Positions 53,090 to 62,624 of a DNA stretch of 64,000 bases are shown in pieces. Below the pieces are notes generated by a model. It worked only from the letters and a program-made list of their open reading frames with translations, had not been told where the DNA came from and did not search any database. The DNA comes from Agrobacterium albertimagni AOL15 (GTDB lineage: Bacteria; Pseudomonadota; Alphaproteobacteria; Rhizobiales; Rhizobiaceae). Location of the stretch: assembly GCF_000300855.1 (NCBI RefSeq), contig NZ_ALJF01000013.1, forward strand, positions 186,001 to 250,000, given 5' to 3'. A program made the translations under genes and the position numbers. Numbering within the stretch: the first letter of the stretch is position 1; each line of letters begins with the position of its first letter.

Positions 53090-53126
53090 AAAACAAAACG
53101 GCAGGTCACCAAAGGTAACCTGCCGC
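53090..53126 (-). terminator. Intrinsic terminator of the secreted protein gene
   Basis: Stem CGGCAGGT/ACCTGCCG with inner ACC/GGT pairing; TTTTGTTTTG follows on the minus strand. Confidence 0.85.
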
Positions 53127-53152
53127 TTCAAAACGCACTGGCGAGAAACCGC

Positions 53153-53494
53153 TCAGCACTCGAGATCAAGCCCGTTTTCGCAGAAGTCGAACTGGGCAGC
53201 TTCCGATTCGCTGCCGTCTGCAAAGGTGGCCTTGACCCACTGAGCGCAGCTTTCGCTATTTGTGCTCTGATCCCAGACAAGTTCCGCAGTCGATCCTGGC
53301 TTGATGCCACTTCCGATGTCAAAAGCACCCCAGGTGCTCTTGTTTTCGGATACCAGGATCCCTGTGATGGCTGAACTGGTCGTGTTCGTTGCCTTGAAGG
53401 AGAACTCATCGGCTTTGGCGACAATGGCGGTCATTCCGTTTGCCGCCGCAATTGCGATTGCAAATAGTCCGTTGCGCACGTTTCGGTAATTCAT
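53153..53494 (-). CDS. Small secreted protein, unknown function
   Basis: A 113-residue protein with a signal peptide (about residues 1-28, cleavage near VAKA). The mature part has beta-strand character: FKATNTTSSAITGILVSE, then WGAFDIGSGIKPGS, SCAQWVKATFADGS and a final cluster with three cysteines in all after residue 80. The pattern is like that of small alphaproteobacterial periplasmic beta-sandwich proteins without known role. ATG 53494 has GAGGAC. It lies between the reverse transcriptase and smpB. Confidence 0.7.
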   Translation of the reverse strand: MNYRNVRNGLFAIAIAAANGMTAIVAKADEFSFKATNTTSSAITGILVSENKSTWGAFDIGSGIKPGSTAELVWDQSTNSESCAQWVKATFADGSESEAAQFDFCENGLDLEC

Positions 53495-53729
53495 CGTCTG
53501 TCCTCAGAACCCCGGGAGTGGAACATCACACTTTCTGACACTCTCAGTCCGCGAAGTCGACGGAATTATCGTGGTTTCCAACCGCCACCTGCCGGGCGGT
53601 TCTTGTGCTTGATCCACCCCCACCTTTATTTCCCCCCCATCCTCCATTACATATCGATGACAACAGCCACGCCCCGCCCGGGCGCAGGCGACACACGACA
53701 AAATCCCGGGCGAAACGGAAGATTTGACC

Positions 53730-54206
53730 ATGGCCCCCAGAGGCTCGCAGCGCACCGTCAACAAGATCGTCGCGGAAAACCGCAAGGCGCGCTTCAATTA
53801 TGAGATCATCGACACCTACGAGGCGGGTCTGGTTCTGACCGGCACCGAGGTCAAGTCGCTGCGCGAGGGCAAGGCCAATATCGCCGAATCCTATGCCTCC
53901 GACGAGGGCGAGGAGATCTGGCTGATCAATTCGCATCTGCCGGAATATCTGCAGGCGAACCGCTTCAATCACGAGCCGCGCCGCCGTCGCAAGCTGTTGC
54001 TCTCCAAGCGCGAGATCAACCGTCTGCGCGCCTCGATCAATCGCGAGGGCATGACGCTGGTGCCGCTCAAGATCTATTTCAACGAGAAGGGCAGGGCGAA
54101 GCTGGAGCTGGCGCTCGCCAAGGGCAAGAAGCTGCATGACAAGCGCGAGACCGAGAAGGAACGCGACTGGAACCGCCAGAAGCAGCGCATTCTGAAGACG
54201 GGTTGA
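53730..54206 (+). CDS. smpB: SsrA-binding protein
   Basis: A 158-residue RNA-binding protein that brings tmRNA to stalled ribosomes. Typical sequence: [40 protein letters not shown], and the basic C-terminal tail [20 protein letters not shown] 53730 with GGAAG upstream; an in-frame extension by two codons is unlikely. It overlaps nothing and is followed three bases later by a DUF3830 gene. Confidence 0.97.
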   Translation: MAPRGSQRTVNKIVAENRKARFNYEIIDTYEAGLVLTGTEVKSLREGKANIAESYASDEGEEIWLINSHLPEYLQANRFNHEPRRRRKLLLSKREINRLRASINREGMTLVPLKIYFNEKGRAKLELALAKGKKLHDKRETEKERDWNRQKQRILKTG

Positions 54207-54208
54207 TC

Positions 54209-54628
54209 ATGGCGCTCTCGTATCTGAAGCTCACCGTCGGCCCCTTTGTCTTCGAAGCGAGGCTCGAGCGCGAAAAGGCGCCCGAGACCTGCCGCATCTT
54301 CGAAAGCTTCCTGCCGTTCCGCAACCAGGCGATCCATTCGCGCTGGTCGGGCGAGGCGGTCTGGGTGCCCTTGGGCGATTTCCAGTTCGGGGCGGGCTTC
54401 GAGAACCACACCGCGCATCCTTCGCGCGGCGACATCCTGCTTTATCCCGGCGGCTTCAGCGAAACGGAACTGCTCTTTGCCTATGGCTCCTCGCAGTTTG
54501 CCAGCAAGATGGGCGTGCTGGCGGGCAATCATTTCCTGACGGTGACGAAGGGGGCTGAGCAGCTGGAGGCCATGGGCAAGATGGTTCTCTGGCAGGGCGC
54601 GCAGGATATTGCCTTCGAGGCGATGTAG
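54209..54628 (+). CDS. DUF3830 family protein, cyclophilin-like fold
   Basis: A 139-residue protein. ATG 54209 is two bases after the smpB stop, so the two are one transcript. The text LTVGPFVFEARLEREKAPET then IHSRWSGEAVWVPLG and LLYPGGFSETELLFAYG is typical for DUF3830, a cyclophilin-like fold without known activity. Function unknown. Confidence 0.85.
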   Translation: MALSYLKLTVGPFVFEARLEREKAPETCRIFESFLPFRNQAIHSRWSGEAVWVPLGDFQFGAGFENHTAHPSRGDILLYPGGFSETELLFAYGSSQFASKMGVLAGNHFLTVTKGAEQLEAMGKMVLWQGAQDIAFEAM

Positions 54629-54668
54629 GAAAACTACCCTGCTTAGGTCCTTCCGCGATGGGCAGAGC

Positions 54669-54952
54669 AAGAACACCCCCCTCTGTCACTTCGTGACATC
54701 TCCCCCACACGGGGGGAGAGTGGGGCGTCGCGTTTGCCGCGCTCCCCACCTCCCCCTTGAGGGGGGAGGTCGCCGCAAAGCGGCGGGTGGGGGTGAACCC
54801 TACCGCGGGTTCACCGTCTGACGATCTTTCTCGCGCTCCGACCCTCCCCCTCAAGGGGAGGGTGAGCCCGCGGCGCACCGCAAGCCGCTCTCCCCCTTGT
54901 GGGGAGATGCCCGCCCTTCGGCAAGCTCAGGAGGGCAGAGGGGAGCTTAAGT
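54669..54952. repeat. Mosaic of intergenic palindromes
   Basis: The 365-base gap 54629-54993 holds several hairpin units: TGTCACTTCGTGACA near 54685, ACCTCCCCCTT/AAGGG-type arms at 54748-54770, ACCCTCCCCCTCAAGGGG and its partner at 54841-54863, and a final CTCTCCCCCTTGTGGGGAG near 54889. Rhizobial genomes have many such CTCCCC-rich elements. No gene inside. Confidence 0.75.
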
Positions 54953-54993
54953 CCCGCGACACCAGCGTCTCACGGCTGGAAGCCCCAAGTCCC

Positions 54994-55578
54994 TCAGTGG
55001 TCGTCTTCGCTCGATGTCGCCGGTTCCGGTGCGCGCGGCATGCCGCGTTCGCTCGGGTCGCGGCCGATTTCGGCTTTCAGCGTCATTAGGTCGATGAAGT
55101 GGTCCGACTGGCGGCGCAGGTCGTCGGCGATCATCGGCGGCTGCGTCGCCATGGTCGAGACGACGGAGACCTTGCGGCCCCGGCGCTGCAGGGCTTCGAC
55201 CAGCGTGGTGAAATCGCCGTCGCCGGAGAAGAGCACGAGATGATCGACCGTCTCGGACTGTTCCATCGCGTCGATCGCAAGCTCGATATCCATGTTGCCC
55301 TTGACCTTGCGGCGGCCCATGGAGTCGGTGAATTCCTTCGCCGGCTTGGTGATCACCTTGTAGCCGTTATAGTCCAGCCAGTCGATCAGCGGACGGATCG
55401 AGGAATATTCCTGGTCCTCGATGAGCGCGGTGTAATAATAGGCGCGCAGGAGATAGCCGCGCTTCTGGAAGGCTTTCAAGAGCTTGCGGTAATCGATGTC
55501 GAAGCCGAGGCTCTTGGACGCGGCATAAAGATTGGCGCCATCGATGAAGAGTGCAATTTTTTCGCGGGGGTCGAACAT
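54994..55578 (-). CDS. NYN-domain nuclease-like protein (LabA/DUF88 type)
   Basis: A 194-residue PIN-like protein. Acidic metal-site residues are in place: LFIDGANLYAASK at 10, KGNMDIELAIDAM near 93 and LFSGDGDFTTLVEAL near 113. NYN proteins are presumed RNases. ATG 55578 has AAGGA upstream. The tail is acidic. This gene beside rpoZ is a usual rhizobial arrangement, on the opposite strand. Substrate unknown. Confidence 0.9.
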   Translation of the reverse strand: MFDPREKIALFIDGANLYAASKSLGFDIDYRKLLKAFQKRGYLLRAYYYTALIEDQEYSSIRPLIDWLDYNGYKVITKPAKEFTDSMGRRKVKGNMDIELAIDAMEQSETVDHLVLFSGDGDFTTLVEALQRRGRKVSVVSTMATQPPMIADDLRRQSDHFIDLMTLKAEIGRDPSERGMPRAPEPATSSEDDH

Positions 55579-55873
55579 TTCGATATCCTTACGTCAAATA
55601 TGAACAGTCTCGGCAATCGGCAATCAAAACAATACCTTGCCCCTCCAGATATGATCATAGATTTACATTATGAAATGATCATATAAAAATCTATCTAGGG
55701 CATCGTCAGGGGCAATCCAAGCAGCCTGTGGTTGAAATGTGGTGTATTGAGGGCCTTTTCCGGCCTTCATTTTTGGGCTTGGCCGGGTGCCAGCACGAAA
55801 AACTTGAATTTGCCTGCCATTGCCTGTATCGCAGCCGTCAATCCCACGCATTCAAGATCGCAAAGGACAGGCA

Positions 55874-56275
55874 ATGGCCCGTGTCACCGTTGAAGATTGC
55901 ATCGACAAAGTCGAGAACCGCTTCGAGCTCGTTCTGCTCGCAAGCCACCGCGCCCGCCAGATCTCCCAGGGTGCGCCGATCACCATCGATCGCGACAAGG
56001 ACAAGAACCCGGTCGTCGCTCTGCGCGAAATCGCCGACGAGACGCTCTCGCCGGACGACCTGAAGGAAGATCTGATCCATTCGCTGCAGAAGCATGTCGA
56101 AGTTGACGAGCCCGAGCAGGAGCCGAGCTCGATGCTTGCCAACACCGGCACCGCCGGCAAGGGCGAGGAAGAGGACGAACTGCCGGAAACGCTCACCTTC
56201 GACCAGATGTCGGAAGAAGAGCTTCTCGCCGGTATCGAAGGTCTTGTTCCGCCGGAAAAGAGCGACGATTACTAA
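55874..56275 (+). CDS. rpoZ: RNA polymerase omega subunit
   Basis: A 133-residue subunit that helps fold beta-prime and takes part in ppGpp response. Start [30 protein letters not shown] and the segment [15 protein letters not shown] are diagnostic. The long acidic C-terminal tail is usual in rhizobia. ATG 55874 after AAGGACAGG. It lies directly before rsh, which makes ppGpp. Confidence 0.97.
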   Translation: MARVTVEDCIDKVENRFELVLLASHRARQISQGAPITIDRDKDKNPVVALREIADETLSPDDLKEDLIHSLQKHVEVDEPEQEPSSMLANTGTAGKGEEEDELPETLTFDQMSEEELLAGIEGLVPPEKSDDY

Positions 56276-56321
56276 TCGTCAACAGATCAGACTTAAGTCT
56301 TGATCTGACTGTAGGATGAGT

Positions 56322-56355
56322 GTGCGCCAGTCGTCTCGACTGGCGCGCTTTTTCG
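56322..56355 (+). terminator. Terminator between rpoZ and rsh
   Basis: Ten-base-pair stem GCGCCAGTCG/CGACTGGCGC with a TCT loop, then five T. A second symmetric element (AGATCA-GACTTAAGTC-TTGATCT) lies at 56284-56306. The hairpin ends only 28 bases before the rsh start. Confidence 0.85.
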
Positions 56356-56373
56356 TTTGTGGAGACGATCGGA

Positions 56374-58602
56374 ATGATGCGGCAATACGAGCTCGTGGAG
56401 CGGGTGCAGAAATACAAGCCCGATGCCAACGAAGCTCTGCTGAACAAGGCCTATGTCTATGCCATGCAGAAGCATGGCAAGCAGACACGCGCCAGCGGGG
56501 ACCCCTATATCTCCCACCCGCTCGAAGTCGCCGCCATCCTCACCGACATGCATCTCGACGAATCGACGATCGCCGTCGCCCTTCTTCACGACACGATCGA
56601 GGACACGTCCGCGACCCGTGCCGAGATCGACGAACTCTTCGGCGAGGATATCGGCCGGCTCGTCGAGGGCCTGACCAAGATCAAGAAGCTCGACCTCGTC
56701 ACCAAAAAGGCCAAGCAGGCGGAAAACCTGCGCAAGCTGCTGCTCGCTATTTCCGACGACGTGCGTGTTCTCCTGGTGAAGCTCGCCGACCGCCTGCACA
56801 ATATGCGCACGCTCGAGCACATGCGCGACGACAAGCGCGCCCGCATTTCCGAAGAGACGATGGAAATCTATGCGCCGCTCGCCGGCCGCATGGGTATGCA
56901 GGACATGCGCGACGAGCTGGAGGATCTCTCCTTCCGCTACATGAACCCGGAAGCCTATGAGACCGTCACCAACCGTCTGGCGGAGCTTTCCACCCGCAAC
57001 GAGGGCCTGATCACCAAGATCGAGGACGAGCTGCGCGAGCTTCTCGTGGCGAACGGGCTTTTGAACACCTCGGTCAAGGGCCGGCAGAAGAAGCCCTATT
57101 CGGTCTTCCGCAAGATGCAGTCGAAGTCGCTCTCCTTCGAGCAGCTTTCGGATGTCTATGGCTTCCGCATTCTGGTCGACGATATCCCCGGCTGCTACCG
57201 GGCGCTCGGCATCGTGCACACCCGCTGGCGCGTCGTGCCGGGCCGCTTCAAGGACTATATCTCGACGCCGAAGCAGAACGACTACCGCTCGATCCATACC
57301 ACCATCGTCGGCCCGTCCCGCCAGCGTATTGAGCTGCAGATCCGCACGCGCCGCATGCATGACATCGCCGAATACGGTATTGCCGCCCACAGTCTTTATA
57401 AGGACGGCGAAAACGGCGATCCGAGCGAGCCGCTGCAGCGCGAGAGCAATGCCTATTCCTGGCTGCGCCACACGATCGAGGCTTTGGCGGAGGGCGACAA
57501 TCCGGAGGAATTCCTCGAGCATACCAAGCTCGAACTCTTCCAGGACCAGGTCTTCTGCTTCACGCCCAAGGGCAAGCTGATCGCGCTTCCGCGCGGGGCG
57601 ACCCCGATCGATTTTGCCTATGCCGTTCACACCAATGTCGGCGATACCTGCGTCGGCGCCAAGATCAACGGCTCGATCATGCCGCTGGTCACCCGCCTGT
57701 CGAATGGAGACGAAGTCGAGATCATCCGCTCCGGCGTGCAGGTGCCACCCGCCGCCTGGGAAGAGATCGTCGTCACCGGCAAGGCGCGCGCCGCCATCCG
57801 CCGCGCCACCCGCATGGCGATCCGGAAGCAATATGCAGGCCTTGGCCAGCGCATCCTGGAGCGCACCTTCGAGCGCGCTGGCAAGGTGTTCTCCAAGGAT
57901 ACGCTGAGACCCGCGCTGCACCGCCTCGGCCAGCGGGATGTGGAAGACGCGATCGCCTCCGTCGGTCGCGGCGAGACCTCCTCGCTCGACGTTCTCCGGG
58001 CCGTCTTCCCCGATTACCAGGACGAACGCGTCACCGTGAAGCCGTCCTCGGACGAGGGCTGGTTTGCGATGAACAGCGCCAATGGCATGGTCTTCAAGAT
58101 CCCCGGTCCGGCCCATCCGAAGGGCGATGCGCCGACCGCGGGCGATGGTCCGGATCCACTGCCCATCCGCGGCCTTTCCGGCAATGCCGAGGTACATTTC
58201 GCGCCTGCAGGTGCCGTGCCCGGCGACCGAATCGTCGGCATCATGGAAGACGGCAAGGGCATCACCATCTACCCGATCCAGGCATCGGCCCTGCAGCGCT
58301 TCGAAAACGAGCCGGAGCGCTGGATCGATGTGCGCTGGGATCTCGATGAGGCGAACAAATCGCGCTTCGTCGCCCGCATCCTGATCAATGCCCTGAACGA
58401 ACCCGGCACGCTCGCCACCGTTGCACAATGCGTCGCACGCCTCGATATCAACATCCGGGTGCTCAACATGATCCGGATCGCCACCGACTTCACGGAGATG
58501 GGGATCGATCTCGAGGTCTGGGATCTGCGCCAGCTCAGCCAGTTGCTCGGCGAGTTGAAGGAGCTGGACTGCATCTCGACGGTGAAGCGCGTCTACGACT
58601 GA
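56374..58602 (+). CDS. rsh: RelA/SpoT homologue (bifunctional ppGpp synthetase/hydrolase)
   Basis: A 742-residue protein, the single long RSH of rhizobia that both makes and degrades (p)ppGpp in the stringent response. Domains in order: HD hydrolase (about 25-150, ISHPLEVAAIL and LLHDTIEDT), synthetase (about 230-345, YGFRILVDDIPGCY and NDYRSIHTT), TGS (about 390-450, FCFTPKGKLIALPRGATPIDFAY), and ACT at the end (FVARILINALNEPGTLATVA). ATG 56374 or the next codon 56377 starts, with GGAG upstream. Both active sites look intact. Confidence 0.95.
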   Translation: MMRQYELVERVQKYKPDANEALLNKAYVYAMQKHGKQTRASGDPYISHPLEVAAILTDMHLDESTIAVALLHDTIEDTSATRAEIDELFGEDIGRLVEGLTKIKKLDLVTKKAKQAENLRKLLLAISDDVRVLLVKLADRLHNMRTLEHMRDDKRARISEETMEIYAPLAGRMGMQDMRDELEDLSFRYMNPEAYETVTNRLAELSTRNEGLITKIEDELRELLVANGLLNTSVKGRQKKPYSVFRKMQSKSLSFEQLSDVYGFRILVDDIPGCYRALGIVHTRWRVVPGRFKDYISTPKQNDYRSIHTTIVGPSRQRIELQIRTRRMHDIAEYGIAAHSLYKDGENGDPSEPLQRESNAYSWLRHTIEALAEGDNPEEFLEHTKLELFQDQVFCFTPKGKLIALPRGATPIDFAYAVHTNVGDTCVGAKINGSIMPLVTRLSNGDEVEIIRSGVQVPPAAWEEIVVTGKARAAIRRATRMAIRKQYAGLGQRILERTFERAGKVFSKDTLRPALHRLGQRDVEDAIASVGRGETSSLDVLRAVFPDYQDERVTVKPSSDEGWFAMNSANGMVFKIPGPAHPKGDAPTAGDGPDPLPIRGLSGNAEVHFAPAGAVPGDRIVGIMEDGKGITIYPIQASALQRFENEPERWIDVRWDLDEANKSRFVARILINALNEPGTLATVAQCVARLDINIRVLNMIRIATDFTEMGIDLEVWDLRQLSQLLGELKELDCISTVKRVYD

Positions 58603-58833
58603 TGCGCCGATCCGGGCGGCTGGGGAAGGGCAGGGCACGGGCTTCGCGATCTGCAGGCCTCGATTGGGTCAAACTGCCTTCGTTTTGATCACGATCTTGC
58701 CCAAATCGTAAACCTCAGGCCCCTCGTCATGCGTTTGGTGCATGGCTGACTTCAGTTCTTGTCTCTGGTGCCTTGTGCGCCGCAGCATTATCTTCAGTCC
58801 AACAGATGAAGAGAAAGAACCGAGGACAAAACG

Positions 58834-58983
58834 ATGTTTACTCCGATCCGCAAAATCGCCCGCGCCCTTCGCGTCCCGACCGTTGCAGAGCGTGAAATGA
58901 ACTACCTGAACGGCGCCCGCGACCTGGTCGACCTGGAATACCGCCAGCGCGAAATCGACCGTGGCATGTTCCGCCGCGCCTGA
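58834..58983 (+). CDS. DUF3563 miniprotein, 49 aa
   Basis: A short basic protein (starts MFTPIRKIARALRVPTVAER, ends EIDRGMFRRA) of the DUF3563 family, common in rhizobia. ATG 58834 has GAGGAC eight bases upstream and a terminator follows at 59014. Role unknown. Confidence 0.85.
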   Translation: MFTPIRKIARALRVPTVAEREMNYLNGARDLVDLEYRQREIDRGMFRRA

Positions 58984-59013
58984 GCTGCCCACCGACCAGA
59001 TACGGTCTATGCT

Positions 59014-59045
59014 GCGACGCCGGTTCCCGCCGGCGTCTTTGCTTT
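59014..59045 (+). terminator. Intrinsic terminator of the DUF3563 gene
   Basis: Stem GACGCCGG/CCGGCGTC with a six-base loop, then TTTGCTTTTT. Confidence 0.85.
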
Positions 59046-59107
59046 TTGACAGCTTTGTCAGCCGCTTTTGCTTGCCGAAACCGTAGAGGATCAACTACAT
59101 ATCCCGC

Positions 59108-59689
59108 ATGCTGTTTCGACGCCGGCAACCGATATCCAGACTGACCAAGCTGCGTGAGCTTTTTTGGCCGCGTCGTGGCTTTATCCGATCGTTTCAATAC
59201 CTCAGCAAACGTGTCCTGCGCCTGTCCGCCACACCACATGCGATTGCCGCCGGCGTGGTCGCTGGCGTCGTGGCATCCTGGACACCGTTCATCGGACTGC
59301 ATTTCCTGCTCGCCTTTGCGATCGCCTATATCATCGCGGGCAACATGGTTGCGGCCGCGATCGGAACAGCCTTTGGCAACCCTCTCACCTTTCCGCTCAT
59401 CTGGGCCTCGACCTGGGAAGTCGGCCACCGCCTGATCGGCAAGGGTGATCCGGTCACGGACAGCGTGGATCTCGAGAAGAAATTCTCCCTGTCGGCCTTC
59501 GAGAGCATGTGGCATCCGATCCTGAAGCCGATGCTGGTGGGGGCGATCCCACTTGCCGCTGTCAGCGGCGCTATCATCTATTGCGTCATCTATTTCACCG
59601 TGTCGAAATTCCAGACGCGTCGCCGCGAACGGCTGGCAGAGCGCGCCCGTGCCCGCCTTGCTGAAGCCCTCCAGGGATCGAGCGTCTGA
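59108..59689 (+). CDS. DUF2062 membrane protein
   Basis: A 193-residue protein with about three to four membrane segments (48-85 and 140-165) and the DUF2062 sequence [47 protein letters not shown]. Both ends are basic and cytoplasmic. Ends one base before acpS, so cotranscription with acpS is likely. Function unknown. Confidence 0.88.
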   Translation: MLFRRRQPISRLTKLRELFWPRRGFIRSFQYLSKRVLRLSATPHAIAAGVVAGVVASWTPFIGLHFLLAFAIAYIIAGNMVAAAIGTAFGNPLTFPLIWASTWEVGHRLIGKGDPVTDSVDLEKKFSLSAFESMWHPILKPMLVGAIPLAAVSGAIIYCVIYFTVSKFQTRRRERLAERARARLAEALQGSSV

Positions 59690-59690
59690 C

Positions 59691-60095
59691 ATGATCATCG
59701 GCATCGGCAGCGACCTGGTCGACATCAGAAGGATCGAGAAATCGATCACCCGTTTCGGCGAGAAATTCACCGCCCGCTGCTTCACGGACGAGGAGCAGGC
59801 GAGAGCCAATGGCCGCAAGGACAGTGCTGCGTCCTATGCCAAGCGTTTCGCGGCCAAGGAGGCCATGGCGAAGGCGCTCGGCACCGGAATTGCGGAGGGC
59901 GTCTTCTGGAAGGAAATGGGCGTCGTCAATCTGCCAAACGGCAAGCCGGGCCTCGAACTCACCGGCGGCGCTGCCCGTTGCCTGGAACGGATGCTGCCGG
60001 TCGGCCATCGTCCGGTCATCCATCTGACCATCACCGACGAATTTCCCTATGCCCAGGCATTCGTCATCGTCGAGGCCCTGCCGGAAAGCCGCTGA
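59691..60095 (+). CDS. acpS: Holo-acyl-carrier-protein synthase
   Basis: A 134-residue phosphopantetheinyl transferase that loads the 4'-phosphopantetheine arm of CoA on ACP. Metal and CoA residues are in [13 protein letters not shown] and [15 protein letters not shown]. Length is normal. It starts two bases after the DUF2062 stop codon. It precedes lepB, rnc and era, as in most rhizobia. Confidence 0.96.
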   Translation: MIIGIGSDLVDIRRIEKSITRFGEKFTARCFTDEEQARANGRKDSAASYAKRFAAKEAMAKALGTGIAEGVFWKEMGVVNLPNGKPGLELTGGAARCLERMLPVGHRPVIHLTITDEFPYAQAFVIVEALPESR

Positions 60096-60192
60096 GTTAA
60101 CTGGTCGCGCTGGTCCAGGCGCCTGCGCGGTTGCCGCGCGGACGCGAACCGACTAGAGAGAGCAGGATTTTCGCAAGAAGGAACCGACCCGC

Positions 60193-60930
60193 GTGAGCGA
60201 AGAAAAGAAGCAAAGTGCCCTCTGGGAAAACGTCAAGGTCATCATCCAGGCCCTGCTGTTGGCGATGGTGATCCGGACCGTGTTCTTTCAGCCCTTCACG
60301 ATCCCCTCAGGCTCGATGATGCCGACACTGCTGGTTGGCGACTACATCTTCGTCAACAAGTTCTCCTATGGCTATTCGAAGTATTCGTTGCCCTTTTCGC
60401 CTGATCTCTTCGAAGGCCGCATCTTCGAAAGCGAACCGGAGCGCGGCGATATCGCGGTCTTCCGCTTCCCGCCGAACCCGAGCATCGACTACATCAAGCG
60501 GATCGTCGGACTGCCCGGCGATCGCATCCAGGTGATCGGCGGCGTGCTCCAGATCAACGGTCAGCCCGTGCCGAAGGTGCAGGACGGTGTCTTCACCTCC
60601 GATTATCGCATGGATCCCGGCACCGATGTTCCGGTCTTCCGCGAAACGCTCGACAATGGCGTGAGCTACGACACGCTCGACCAGGCGCAGAACACCCGTG
60701 GCGACGACACCCGCGAATTCATCGTGCCGGAAGGCCACTACTTCGCGATGGGCGACAACCGCGACAACTCGCTCGACAGCCGCTTCGACGTCGGCTTCGT
60801 GCCGGCCGAGAACCTGATCGGCAAGGCCTCGCTGATCTTCTTCTCGCTCGGCAACGACACCTCGTTCCGCGAAGTCTGGAAGTGGCCGGCCAACATGCGC
60901 TGGGATCGCCTGTTCAAGGTGGTCGAATGA
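60193..60930 (+). CDS. lepB: Signal peptidase I
   Basis: A 245-residue inner-membrane protease that cleaves Sec signal peptides. One N-terminal membrane segment (about 15-31), catalytic S41 in PSGSMMPTL and K100 in DYIKRIVGLPGDRI, and box E GDNRDNSLDSRF. Start codon is GTG 60193 with AAGGAA upstream. Its TGA overlaps the ATG of rnc by four bases. Confidence 0.96.
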   Translation: MSEEKKQSALWENVKVIIQALLLAMVIRTVFFQPFTIPSGSMMPTLLVGDYIFVNKFSYGYSKYSLPFSPDLFEGRIFESEPERGDIAVFRFPPNPSIDYIKRIVGLPGDRIQVIGGVLQINGQPVPKVQDGVFTSDYRMDPGTDVPVFRETLDNGVSYDTLDQAQNTRGDDTREFIVPEGHYFAMGDNRDNSLDSRFDVGFVPAENLIGKASLIFFSLGNDTSFREVWKWPANMRWDRLFKVVE

Positions 60931-61652
60931 CGAACAAGAGCGTGGTCAGCGAAAAGGATTGGGAGCAGCTCGAAGCTGCGATCGGCCACAAATTCGCCGA
61001 CCGCGATCGCTTGAAGCGGGCGCTGACGCATGCCAGCGCCCAGGTCTCGCGGGGCAAGAAGGGCGATTACGAACGCCTCGAATTTCTGGGCGACCGCGTG
61101 CTGGGCCTCTGCGTCGCCGAAATGCTGTTCACGACCTTCCGCGACGCGACCGAGGGTGAGCTCTCGGTCCGCTTCAACCAGCTGGTAAGCGCCGAGGCCT
61201 GTGCCTCCGTCGCCGACGAGATCGAGCTCTATCGGTTCATCCGCACGGGCTCCGACATCAAGAAGATCACCGCGGCGAACATGCTGAATGTCCGCGCCGA
61301 CGTGGTCGAAAGCCTGATTGCCGCCATTTACATCGAAGCAGGGTTGGAGGCCGCGCGCGGCTTCATCCTGAAATACTGGGAGGGTCGCGCTGCCCGCGCC
61401 GATGGCGCCCGCCGCGACGCCAAGACCGAACTGCAGGAATGGACGCATGCCAGATTTGGCAAGCCGCCCACATACAAGGTTGCCGATCGCTCCGGACCGG
61501 ATCATGATCCCCGCTTCACGGTGATCGTCGAGATCCCGGGCCTGAAGCCGGAGATCGGCATCGAACGTTCCAAGCGAGCCGCCGAGCAGGTGGCCGCGAC
61601 CAAGATACTCGAACGCGAAGGCGTCTGGGCCAAGGCCTCCGGCGCGAATTGA
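60927..61652 (+). CDS. rnc: Ribonuclease III
   Basis: A 241-residue dsRNA endonuclease for rRNA and mRNA processing. The signature YERLEFLGDRVLGL at 48-61 carries the metal ligands; a second acidic cluster is VVESLIAAIYIEAG. The dsRNA-binding domain is at about 163-232 (DAKTELQEWTHARFG). ATG 60927 overlaps the lepB stop; coupling is likely. The next gene starts directly after its stop. Confidence 0.96.
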   Translation: MTNKSVVSEKDWEQLEAAIGHKFADRDRLKRALTHASAQVSRGKKGDYERLEFLGDRVLGLCVAEMLFTTFRDATEGELSVRFNQLVSAEACASVADEIELYRFIRTGSDIKKITAANMLNVRADVVESLIAAIYIEAGLEAARGFILKYWEGRAARADGARRDAKTELQEWTHARFGKPPTYKVADRSGPDHDPRFTVIVEIPGLKPEIGIERSKRAAEQVAATKILEREGVWAKASGAN

Positions 61653-62603
61653 ATGGATGATATGACCGACACCGAAACGAATGACGGCGGCGAAGCCACC
61701 GTCAACACCCCGACCCGATCCGGCTTCGTCGCCCTGATCGGCCCGACCAATGCTGGCAAGTCGACGCTGGTCAACCGCTTCGTCGGGGCCAAGGTCTCGA
61801 TCGTCAGCCACAAAGTGCAGACGACCCGCGCCGTGATGCGCGGCATCGCGATCCACAAGAACGCCCAGATCGTCTTCATGGACACGCCCGGCATCTTCAA
61901 GCCGCGCCGCAAGCTTGACCGCGCCATGGTGACGTCGGCCTGGGGAGGCGCAAAGGATGCCGACATTATCCTGCTCCTCATCGACAGCGAACGCGGCCTG
62001 CGCGGTGATGCCGAGGCGATCCTGGAAGCCCTGAAGGATGTGCCGCAGCCGAAGATCCTTGTGCTCAACAAGATCGACCGGGTGCGCCACGAAGACCTGT
62101 TCGAGCTGGCGGCCAAAGCCAATGAGACCGTCAAGTTCGACCGCACCTTCATGATATCGGCGACGACTGGCTCGGGCTGCGACGACATCATGGATTACTT
62201 GGCCGAGACCTTCCCGGAAGGTCCCTGGTACTATCCGGAAGATCAGATCTCGGATCTGCCGATGCGCCAGCTCGCGGCCGAAATCACCCGCGAGAAGCTG
62301 TTCCTGCGTCTGCACCAGGAGCTTCCCTACTCCTCGCATGTCGAGACGGAAAAGTGGGAAGAGCGCAAGGATGGTTCCGTGCGCATCGAACAGGTCATCT
62401 ATGTCGAGCGCGACAGCCAGAAGAAGATCGTGCTCGGCAAGAACGGCGACGCGATCAAGGCGATTTCCACGGCTTCCCGCAAGGAGATGTCCGAGATCCT
62501 CGAACAGCCGGTGCACCTCTTCCTCTTCGTCAAGGTGCGCGAGAACTGGGGCAACGATCCCGAGCGCTTCCGCGAAATGGGTCTCGAATTCCCCCGCGAC
62601 TGA
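61653..62603 (+). CDS. era: GTPase Era
   Basis: A 316-residue ribosome assembly GTPase. G1 GPTNAGKST at 30-38, switch region QTTR, G3 DTPG, G4 NKID, and the KH domain in the C-terminal third (VIYVERDSQKKIVLGKNG). Starts directly after the rnc stop; ATG 61662 is a possible second start. In many rhizobia recO follows; here the strand changes. Confidence 0.96.
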   Translation: MDDMTDTETNDGGEATVNTPTRSGFVALIGPTNAGKSTLVNRFVGAKVSIVSHKVQTTRAVMRGIAIHKNAQIVFMDTPGIFKPRRKLDRAMVTSAWGGAKDADIILLLIDSERGLRGDAEAILEALKDVPQPKILVLNKIDRVRHEDLFELAAKANETVKFDRTFMISATTGSGCDDIMDYLAETFPEGPWYYPEDQISDLPMRQLAAEITREKLFLRLHQELPYSSHVETEKWEERKDGSVRIEQVIYVERDSQKKIVLGKNGDAIKAISTASRKEMSEILEQPVHLFLFVKVRENWGNDPERFREMGLEFPRD

Positions 62604-62624
62604 ACCCGATCAAGCGAGGGGCGC

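Noticed and set aside
54669..54952. CRISPR array
   Set aside because: The repeated parts are different palindromes with irregular spacing, not a constant repeat with spacers, and no cas gene is near.
56293..58638. 781-codon minus-strand frame over rsh
   Set aside because: RSH domains are complete on the plus strand; the reverse frame has no domain and arises from codon bias.
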